Origin: an uncultured Alphaproteobacteria bacterium
GTDB lineage: Bacteria; Pseudomonadota; Alphaproteobacteria; RF32; CAG-239
Length of the DNA: 35,448 nucleotides
Direction of reading: 5' to 3'
NCBI GenBank assembly: GCA_944393665.1
Contig: CALYAX010000017.1
Location: 1 to 35,448 of the forward strand
Under the pieces are notes generated by a model. That model ran no database searches. It was not told the origin of the DNA and worked only from the letters and a program-made list of their open reading frames with translations. Positions 7,567 to 14,761 of this stretch are shown in pieces; the stretch's first letter is position 1, and the number at the start of each line of letters is the position of its first letter. Made by a program: the position numbers and the translations under genes.

Positions 7567-10500
7567 ATGACAAAGTTTTTTGACATATTCGGATCCCTAA
7601 ACGCAAAATCAGCCTTGCGTAAAGTCTGGCTTGGTCTGTTTGCCGCTGCGGCATTATTACTTATGCTGTCCCAGCCCGGTTATGCCCAGCAAGAGGAAAG
7701 CAAACTTGAAATTAACAGTGATGTTGAAAAAATTACCAAAGATTTGCAGCGGGTTACTGCCGGAAGTGTTTTAAAAGAAGGTTTTGCCTCAGTAGCCAAT
7801 TTTGTTCCCTCTCCTGTTGCAGGTTCTGTTAAAGGTTCCAAAGACTACGGGAGGATTCAGGATTCTTTGGAAAAATTACGCAACGCCGGAAATGGCGAAT
7901 GGATTTATAACAGTTCGGGAACAATTAGTTTACGCCGGGGTTCGCAGAGCCAATATGGAAATAATATAACTGTTTCCGCTGTAGGAAAAACAATTGTTAA
8001 CCAAGATTCCACAATGGAAGATATTTTGGAAATGCTGCAAGCTCAGATTGAGGACGGTATAGCAGCCGGGAAACTTGATCAGGAGCAGGCTACTTTGATT
8101 ATGAATGAAGGCATTCGTTTGTATAATGAAGGTATGGACCGGGAAATAAAAAGAAAATGTGACGGGAAAACCGGCGAAGAAAAGCTTCAATGTGAACAAG
8201 GTTTTGAGCAGGCACGTTCTGAAGCTCTTAAAGATGAAAACATCATTGTCGGGCGCCAGTGTCCTACGGTTGTGGAACTGCGCGAAAAATATCAGAGCGG
8301 CTGTTGGTCTTGTCTGGTGGTTGAACGGCTGGTATCGGCCTTTTTAAACACGGCGGAAGATGCTTACGGCCTCGCCCAGCGCGCCGGGCTGGTTCTATTG
8401 GCAATCGGCGCCGTTCTGTGGATTTTGTTATGGGGGCTGAAAAACGTTTCCTCTCTCACCCAGCTGGAACCGGCAAACATCTTAAATGACCTGGTAAAAT
8501 TCGGGTTCAAGCTCGCCCTGGCCTATTTCTTTATTACCAACGGGCTGGCTCCGGTGCGGGAATATTTCATCACGCCGATTATGGGAACCGGCGCGGTGAT
8601 TGCCCAGCAATTCTGGCCAAAAACCTTCAAAGACAGCAATGCAACCGAAGACTTTATTTGGGAAGATCATGATTTTGACGAGATTCAAAAAACTTATGAA
8701 GATGCCCAAAAAGAACAAGCCAAGTTTATTAACGGCGAAACTTCCGCCACCGGGGTTGACAAGCCTCTGGAAGTGAGCGAAGAAGATGCCAAGAAGCTGG
8801 AAATTGCCAAGAAAAAAGCTCTTGCCAGTCTGCCGGCCGATGGAACCAACATTCAAATTCCGGCGTTTCAGCTTCCCGGCGCGGCAGGAACTTTTGTCAG
8901 CCCGTTCGGCTGCCGTCCGGCTCCGGTCACACAGGGCAACCGTAAAGGTTCGTCAATTCACAAAGGCGTTGATATTGCCGCCGGCGCAGGTTCTCCGGTG
9001 TATGCCATCGGTTCGGGACGAATTACTTATTCCAACAGCCGTTCCGGCGGTTATATGGCGACTATTGTTCATGATGACGGCAGTAAAAAATGGGTTTCGA
9101 TGTATATGCATATGCAGCCTAAATCTTCAGGTTTTGCCGTTAACTACAACCGCAAAGCCAACCCCAACGCCGAGCGCGAAGAATTGTTCCATGTCGCCCA
9201 GGGACAACAGATCGGCTTTGTCGGCAACACCGGAAATTCCGGCGGCAACCACCTCCACCTGGCAATTAAATATAACGGTGATTTAATTGACCCGCTGAAT
9301 TTGATTGAGAAAAAGATTGTTTATGCTCCGCGCAACTGCCCGGTTCCGACCACAGAGGCCAACCGGACCAAACCGCCTGCACAATTTAAACGCGACCAGA
9401 CCAGGTTTTCAGCAAAGGGTATCGGTGTCGGCGGCACCGGAACGGTTGATTTGAGTTCCACTTTTGTCAGCGGGTCGGAATATGGAAAAAGCACCTCTTC
9501 TTTGGTTATCGACGGAATCGGCGATATCAAATACACCGGATCGACGGCAATTATGCCCCTGTCGGTAATGAATTCGATTTTAGGCGCGACTAAGGTTATT
9601 ACCGACACGACGGCGGAGAATCTGATTCTGGGCAATGCTATTACCTGTTATGCCAGCCTGGATAAAGGCGGCGCCTGGCACGCCATGGGAATGAGTTTCA
9701 CCAACGTTGTTATGTGGATTGAGGGCGCCCTGATCTGGTGCACCGGCTTTTTGCTGACTTTGGCCGTGGTGTATTATCTGATGGATATCAGCTTTAAGAT
9801 TGGATTTGCGGTTATTGCCCTGCCGATTGTGGTCGGACTGTGGCCGTTTAACCTGACTAAAGGCAAATTCTCCATTTGCGTCAGCATTATTGCCAAAGCG
9901 GCGGCAACTTTTGCTTTTCTGGCCATAACCACCTCCTATGCGATGGACCTGGTCAGTTCGGCTCTGGTCGGGCACACTGACGATGGCAAAGTTGAAGTCA
10001 GCTCAGTAACCGGCCTGACCAATAAGAACGAATCTGACGACGGCCTGAGCGCTTTGCTCAACGCTATGGAAAGTGCCAACTGTACCGACTGCGATGTTAA
10101 TCAGGACAACGTTGATTATGTGGCCAACCGATTAGCCGTTTTCAGCTTTGACTTTATCATTCTGATGTTCTGTTTTATTTACTCTTATAAGCTGATTCAG
10201 GCTACGGTGCCGCAATTTGTCAACAAATTTTTTCCCGACAAAGCCTTCGGCGATGCCCAGCCAATGCACCATTGGTCTACGGCAGCCACACGCTGGGTTC
10301 AAAAACAAGTGACAAAGCCGGCAGCGCTTGCCAAAGACATTGCCCTGCATCAAGGTGGTAAAGTGGCGATGAGAACGGTTTCAGGCACGGTGAATATGCT
10401 GAAAGGAAAGAGTACCGGCGGCAATGCCGCGGGCAGCACCACTAAAGCTGCCGGCAGCGCTGTCAAAGGTGTGGGACAAGGTGTTGAGGGCGCAGGCAAA

Positions 10501-10710
10501 GGTATTAAGGCTGTCAGCAAAGCGGCCAATGCCATTCCGGTTGTCGGTCAAGCCATTGCAGCGACGGGAACAGCCGTCGGGACAGCGGTGGAAGCCGGCG
10601 GAAAAGCGATTAAGCAGGCCGGAAACACCATTAAAAAGGCCGGAGAACAAATTAATAAAATCGGCGGCCGCAATTTGAAAAATAAAGACGACCAGGAATC
10701 TGACAAGTGA
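7567..10710 (+). CDS. virB6: VirB6/TrbL-like protein with embedded M23 peptidase domain (copy 3)
   Basis: A 1047-residue protein. I start it at the ATG 10 nt after the previous stop, since that exposes a signal peptide (residues 1-40, ending GYA|Q). The frame is open further upstream, but that part would overlap copy 2. Order: periplasmic helical region; C246-x2-C249; a membrane segment at about 270-345; a soluble stretch holding an M23/LytM peptidase domain (about 440-590); then further membrane helices at about 715-900 and a Gly/Ala/Lys-rich tail. The M23 domain has H465-x3-D469 (HKGVDIA), Y-M-H515 and H562-L-H564 (NHLHLAI), which are the zinc ligands and catalytic His expected of an active D,D-endopeptidase. 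So this VirB6 homologue carries its own wall-cutting module in a loop that should face the periplasm. A pore-forming role plus local peptidoglycan opening, replacing a VirB1-type enzyme, is inferred. Confidence 0.85.
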   Translation: MTKFFDIFGSLNAKSALRKVWLGLFAAAALLLMLSQPGYAQQEESKLEINSDVEKITKDLQRVTAGSVLKEGFASVANFVPSPVAGSVKGSKDYGRIQDSLEKLRNAGNGEWIYNSSGTISLRRGSQSQYGNNITVSAVGKTIVNQDSTMEDILEMLQAQIEDGIAAGKLDQEQATLIMNEGIRLYNEGMDREIKRKCDGKTGEEKLQCEQGFEQARSEALKDENIIVGRQCPTVVELREKYQSGCWSCLVVERLVSAFLNTAEDAYGLAQRAGLVLLAIGAVLWILLWGLKNVSSLTQLEPANILNDLVKFGFKLALAYFFITNGLAPVREYFITPIMGTGAVIAQQFWPKTFKDSNATEDFIWEDHDFDEIQKTYEDAQKEQAKFINGETSATGVDKPLEVSEEDAKKLEIAKKKALASLPADGTNIQIPAFQLPGAAGTFVSPFGCRPAPVTQGNRKGSSIHKGVDIAAGAGSPVYAIGSGRITYSNSRSGGYMATIVHDDGSKKWVSMYMHMQPKSSGFAVNYNRKANPNAEREELFHVAQGQQIGFVGNTGNSGGNHLHLAIKYNGDLIDPLNLIEKKIVYAPRNCPVPTTEANRTKPPAQFKRDQTRFSAKGIGVGGTGTVDLSSTFVSGSEYGKSTSSLVIDGIGDIKYTGSTAIMPLSVMNSILGATKVITDTTAENLILGNAITCYASLDKGGAWHAMGMSFTNVVMWIEGALIWCTGFLLTLAVVYYLMDISFKIGFAVIALPIVVGLWPFNLTKGKFSICVSIIAKAAATFAFLAITTSYAMDLVSSALVGHTDDGKVEVSSVTGLTNKNESDDGLSALLNAMESANCTDCDVNQDNVDYVANRLAVFSFDFIILMFCFIYSYKLIQATVPQFVNKFFPDKAFGDAQPMHHWSTAATRWVQKQVTKPAALAKDIALHQGGKVAMRTVSGTVNMLKGKSTGGNAAGSTTKAAGSAVKGVGQGVEGAGKGIKAVSKAANAIPVVGQAIAATGTAVGTAVEAGGKAIKQAGNTIKKAGEQINKIGGRNLKNKDDQESDK

Positions 10711-13439
10711 GAAAAGCAATGAGCAACGTTATTAAAATTCTCAGCGTTTTAATCCTCAGCGGCATAATATCCGCGGCGGGAGCGCCAAACCATGCTTTTG
10801 CTCAGGAAAGTGAAAACTCTTTGATTCAGGATGTAATAAATACAGAACGTAATTTTGACAACCTGCTAAAAAGCCGGCCGGATTTAGGGCTGACCGAGGC
10901 GGACAGGGCCTGGTATACGGGGAATTATAAATCCCGCGATAGTTTTGAAGCGAATCCGACTAAAGAAAACATCCAAAAAATTCGTGAAGAAGCAAATTCC
11001 GCCAACAAGAAACCTTTGGAAATTTCCGGTCAATTGCAAAAAAGCCAGAAACAAAAAGATCTGGAACAAGTTAACGAACAAATTCAGGCTTTGGAAGAAA
11101 AAAAGGAAAGCGGCACCCTTTCCGACGAAGAAAGACAGCAGTTGAACAGCTTGTATCTCACTTCCGATATGATTGCAAAAAGAATAGGGCTGCTTCAGTT
11201 CAATAAAGGTGAAACGATAGACATGGTAGCCAACAAAAAAGGCGGTGGTGACAATAGTGTTGATATTTGTTCAAAAAACTGTTCCCCGTACTGCTATTAT
11301 AAAGATCTGGACCGCTGCACATTTTGCCGTCTGTTTGAAACTTTTTTCAATACGGCCAGCAGTATGGCCAAAAAAGCCATGAACACCTTTGCAGGTTCTG
11401 TTGTCCAGGTGGTTATTATTGCCTTTGCGATCTGGCTGGCGGTTTTGGTGCTGGGCTTCATATCCTCTGTTGAGACCCGGGATGTCAAAGATTTGGTTTC
11501 TTCTATTTTGCAGCAAAGTTTTATGGTGGCGCTGGTTATCATTTTGCTTCAGACCGGGGGAGCCTCTTTCTTTAATCTGGTATTAACCCCCATTTATAAC
11601 ACAGGCATGAAAATTGCCCAGACGGCTTTATCACCGGATTTAAGCAAAGTAAAAACCGACGGCAAAACCCTGATTGTTACACAGAGAGACAATTCTAAAC
11701 AAAAAATAGCCCTGTTGAACAGCAAAATCGCAGCGGCAACTAAAGAAGGCGAAAGAAAAACCCCATTAAAAGAAGACCTAGAAATGGAAAGTTATAAAGT
11801 CATTTGCGATAAAGGCAATATTTACGGCCTTGACAAGGGAGCCTTGCCGCAAGAAATGGGCGAAAGCATTTTATGCACGATGACAATGATTCAAAATCAG
11901 GCTTCAAAAATCAAAGCGCTGGGAAGTTCGGCGATATGCTATTCGTGGCAAAAACGGGTACTGATTTTTCCGCATTTGAGTTATTTGCTGACGGGAATCG
12001 GTTTATGGATCGGCGGAATGATTTTGATTATCGCCGTGCCGTTTCTGATGATTGACGCCGTTTTGGAACTGGCGGTGGCGGCAGCATTGCTGCCGGCAGC
12101 TATCGGAGCTTATGCCTTCAAAATAACGCGGCGCTATTCAAAACCGGTCTGGGATACATTTTTGAACTCAATGTTTGTGTTCATGTTTGTCAGTTTAATT
12201 GCCTTAATGCTGACGACAGCGTTTGAAATGGTGTTGATTGACACCACAAAGGGAAGCCTTGACGAGCTGATTTTTGCCAACACCGATGCCATGTCTTTTG
12301 AAAAGATGTTGAAAGACATCAGCTGGTTTTCGCTCGCTTTCTTAAAAATCTGTTTTGCCCTGATTTTGACCTGGACCGTGATGGGCGAAGCCAAAGATTT
12401 TGCCGGGCAGTTCTCGGGAAGCATTTCCAACACGGCAATCGGCAGCCAAATCGGCACCATGGCGGGATCTTTCACCAAATCAGCCGTCAAAAAAGCCAGC
12501 TCCCCGCTGGCAGAAGCGGCCGGCAACCATTTGTGGCGGGGTGGAGGGAATCTGCTGCGTTCGCCTTTTCATGCCATTAACCGTGCCCGGATGAACCGGC
12601 GAAACAACCGGGTCGTAAAACAAGGCACAAAAATCGGCGAGGATACCTATAAACTGGGCAACCGGACAGTCCGGATTGACCAAAACGGCAACAAAACCCT
12701 GCTCAGCACCAAAGACAAGACTGTTCGCAGCGGCTGGGGCAAAAAGCTGGGAACGGTGACTTCGACCAAGATTCAAAGCAAGCACTTCAGCGTGGAAACC
12801 CAAAGCGGCGTTCTTGATGACGGCACCACTTATCAGCGCGATATTATCAAGCTTAACAGCAACGCCATACGCAAGTTGTATAACCGGCGCGGCCAAGTGA
12901 ACCAGGATGTTTATGACGAGCTGCTGGAAAGCTGTGGCACTGACAAAAAACTTAAAATTGCCCTGATGAAAGAAATTACGCATCACAGAATGCCGAATAT
13001 GAAACACAAGATTAATGATCATGCCTTTTCCTCTCAGGAGTTAATTGAGGAAAACGGCCAAGTCGTTGGATATATTGAGCGGCTGCCAGACGGTTCAAAA
13101 GTCGAGGTCAGGATTAGTACAAATGAAAAAGGCCGTATGATGACTGAAATCACTCAGACCAGCGCTAAAGGCGTCGGAACCCGGCTGGCAACAGACGGCC
13201 TGCTGAATATAAAGAGCACGTTTTTGACCCAGGACGGAACCGCAGACGGGGCGATGGATAAAGACACCTTGCGAGACCGCATCAGCGCAGCGGCTTATTA
13301 TAACGATATCAGAACGACAGGACGTTTTCATCGTGAAATAGAAGAAGAAGGAATGTTTGGCTGGGACAGAGATACCGCGTGGAGATATTTCAGGAAAAAT
13401 AATGACACGATATCTGAATTTCGCAGTACCACATTCTAA
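10707..13439 (+). CDS. virB6: VirB6/TrbL-like T4SS protein (copy 4)
   Basis: A 910-residue protein. GTG 10707 overlaps the previous stop by 4 nt, with AGGA 9 nt upstream; ATG 10719 is an alternative start. Residues 1-32 form a signal peptide (AFA|Q). A Lys/Glu/Gln-rich coiled-coil-like region (about 60-175) precedes a Cys-rich stretch with C204-x2-C207. Then come membrane helices up to about residue 580, including IWLAVLVLGFISSVE and MIDAVLELAVAAALLP, equivalent to those of the other copies. The last 330 residues are soluble, basic and hydrophilic, with no family I recognise. Translational coupling to copy 3 suggests fixed stoichiometry. An inner-membrane channel role is inferred from the family. 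The C-terminal domain is specific to this copy. Confidence 0.8.
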   Translation: MRKAMSNVIKILSVLILSGIISAAGAPNHAFAQESENSLIQDVINTERNFDNLLKSRPDLGLTEADRAWYTGNYKSRDSFEANPTKENIQKIREEANSANKKPLEISGQLQKSQKQKDLEQVNEQIQALEEKKESGTLSDEERQQLNSLYLTSDMIAKRIGLLQFNKGETIDMVANKKGGGDNSVDICSKNCSPYCYYKDLDRCTFCRLFETFFNTASSMAKKAMNTFAGSVVQVVIIAFAIWLAVLVLGFISSVETRDVKDLVSSILQQSFMVALVIILLQTGGASFFNLVLTPIYNTGMKIAQTALSPDLSKVKTDGKTLIVTQRDNSKQKIALLNSKIAAATKEGERKTPLKEDLEMESYKVICDKGNIYGLDKGALPQEMGESILCTMTMIQNQASKIKALGSSAICYSWQKRVLIFPHLSYLLTGIGLWIGGMILIIAVPFLMIDAVLELAVAAALLPAAIGAYAFKITRRYSKPVWDTFLNSMFVFMFVSLIALMLTTAFEMVLIDTTKGSLDELIFANTDAMSFEKMLKDISWFSLAFLKICFALILTWTVMGEAKDFAGQFSGSISNTAIGSQIGTMAGSFTKSAVKKASSPLAEAAGNHLWRGGGNLLRSPFHAINRARMNRRNNRVVKQGTKIGEDTYKLGNRTVRIDQNGNKTLLSTKDKTVRSGWGKKLGTVTSTKIQSKHFSVETQSGVLDDGTTYQRDIIKLNSNAIRKLYNRRGQVNQDVYDELLESCGTDKKLKIALMKEITHHRMPNMKHKINDHAFSSQELIEENGQVVGYIERLPDGSKVEVRISTNEKGRMMTEITQTSAKGVGTRLATDGLLNIKSTFLTQDGTADGAMDKDTLRDRISAAAYYNDIRTTGRFHREIEEEGMFGWDRDTAWRYFRKNNDTISEFRSTTF

Positions 13440-13445
13440 TAATAC

Positions 13446-13497
13446 TGTGTACAAATCAGAGGACGGAAATTTCCCGTAAAGGTCTGATTTGTACACA
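13446..13497. promoter_or_regulatory. Long inverted repeat before the regulator gene
   Basis: Perfect 15-bp arms TGTGTACAAATCAGA (13446-13460) and TCTGATTTGTACACA (13483-13497) enclose 22 nt. That interior contains the palindrome GGAAATTTCC. A T-run starts 8 nt later (13505-13511), so it may act as a terminator for the VirB6-like operon. It also lies about 100 bp before the HTH regulator gene, where an autoregulatory operator would be expected. The two readings are not exclusive. Confidence 0.65.
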
Positions 13498-13597
13498 AAT
13501 CGTCTTTTTTTGTACTATTTTCTTGATTAAAATTACGGATAGATTAATATGCTGTTTAGTTAATAACGGTATTAGTTAATGTATGAGGTAATCCACA

Positions 13598-14569
13598 ATG
13601 GAAGAAATTATTTTCCCGAACCAAATCAGAATGTATCGCCGCCTGCGCGGCCGTTCTATGCAGGAACTGGCCGATCATCTCGGTGTCAGCCTTTCGGCTA
13701 TTTCCAAGATTGAAAAAGGGTACCGCCGGGTTGATCAGGAACAACTGGTCCGCGTTGCTGAATTTTTGGATTGCCCGCTGCAGGAACTGTTTGTCAACGA
13801 GCAGAACTCTCAGCAGGAAATTGTTCAGGCATGGCGCCGCGAGCAGGAACGCCGCAACAAAATCAACGAGAAAACCGGCCTGAAAACGCTGGGAGCCGGT
13901 TTGCGCCAAATCCGCAACGAAAAGAATCTGACCCTGATTGAAGTTGCCGAGAGTTCGGACATGACTTTGTCCGTTTATCACCGGATTGAGATGGGCCAGC
14001 GCGAAGTTTCTGACAAAGAGTTTAAAAATATTGCCAAAGCTTTGGGTATTACCGCCGAAGAACTGCGTGACGAAATTAAGAGCCTTGATGAAAAAGGCAT
14101 GCTGGAAGAAATTATCCAGCGCAATGACGCTAAATATAAACTGCTGTCGAATCCGCGCGGTGCGATTGCCTCTTTCGGCAACAGTTCGCCCGACGGCATG
14201 AAGATTTCGGTCTACGGAACCGCCGGCAAAGACGGTGATGTTTTGATTAACTTTGAAGAGGAAGTTAAAAAAGTTCAGCGTCCGGCACAATTATACAATA
14301 AAAAAGACGCTTATGCCGTTAACTTGTGCACCCGCCGCCTGGGCACCCTGCTTCCGACCCGTTCGGTTTTGTTTGTTGACCCGCAGGAAGTTGTCAGCGT
14401 CGGTGATATCGCGGTTTATTTTGCCGGAGAAGATGAGGCTAAAATTATCAGCATTCGTGAAGATGATAATGGCCAGCTGTATGGAATCCGCTGGAATCCG
14501 GAAGAAAAAATCGAACTCAGCAATGATGACCTGCCGCAGGTTCACAAGGTGGTCTTTATCAGTTTATAA
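13598..14569 (+). CDS. Double-HTH XRE-family regulator with degenerate S24-like tail
   Basis: A 323-residue protein. Two helix-turn-helix domains of the XRE/Cro-CI type are visible: residues 7-66 (MQELADHLGV-SLSAISKIEKG) and 98-160 (LTLIEVAESS-DMTLSVYHRIEMG). The C-terminal part, about 235-323, has the outline of an S24/LexA-type domain: VLFVDP then VGDIAVYF then AKIISI. The S24 nucleophile Ser-Met is replaced (R247-L248) although a Lys (282) remains, so self-cleavage is not expected. It probably binds DNA, perhaps as a dimer through the tail. ATG with GAGG upstream supports the start. It is flanked by the 13446 inverted repeat and a terminator, so it is a separate transcription unit between two secretion gene blocks, which it plausibly controls. 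Confidence 0.88.
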   Translation: MEEIIFPNQIRMYRRLRGRSMQELADHLGVSLSAISKIEKGYRRVDQEQLVRVAEFLDCPLQELFVNEQNSQQEIVQAWRREQERRNKINEKTGLKTLGAGLRQIRNEKNLTLIEVAESSDMTLSVYHRIEMGQREVSDKEFKNIAKALGITAEELRDEIKSLDEKGMLEEIIQRNDAKYKLLSNPRGAIASFGNSSPDGMKISVYGTAGKDGDVLINFEEEVKKVQRPAQLYNKKDAYAVNLCTRRLGTLLPTRSVLFVDPQEVVSVGDIAVYFAGEDEAKIISIREDDNGQLYGIRWNPEEKIELSNDDLPQVHKVVFISL

Positions 14570-14590
14570 GCTGAAACAGAAACTTATCCC

Positions 14591-14616
14591 AAAGCCGCTC
14601 AAAGAGCGGCTTTTTT
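14591..14616 (+). terminator. Intrinsic terminator
   Basis: Perfect 10-bp stem AAAGCCGCTC (14591-14600) and GAGCGGCTTT (14604-14613), 3-nt loop, T-run to 14616. It follows the regulator's stop by 21 nt. Confidence 0.93.
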
Positions 14617-14686
14617 GTATTTATTATCCGATTTGTTAACCTGAAATTTACAACATAAGCGCTAAAATGATTATTATAGGTTAAAT

Positions 14687-14761
14687 ATGGCCAAAACAAG
14701 AAGTGGATTGGGGATAAAGCGGTGGTCGAAATCGACAAGGCAGCAGAGTTCAGAAGACTAA
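14687..14761 (+). other. Short overlapping ORF with good ribosome binding site
   Basis: ATG 14687 has AGG 6 nt upstream and opens a 24-codon frame (MAKTRSGLGIK...) that ends at 14761, inside the start of the acidic protein gene but in another frame. It may be a leader peptide for translational coupling, or the true N-terminus of the large protein if a frameshift (real or a sequencing error) lies near 14720. Confidence 0.3.

Noticed and set aside
13556..14290. 244-codon minus-strand ORF
   Set aside because: Shadow of the HTH regulator, whose two domains are clear.
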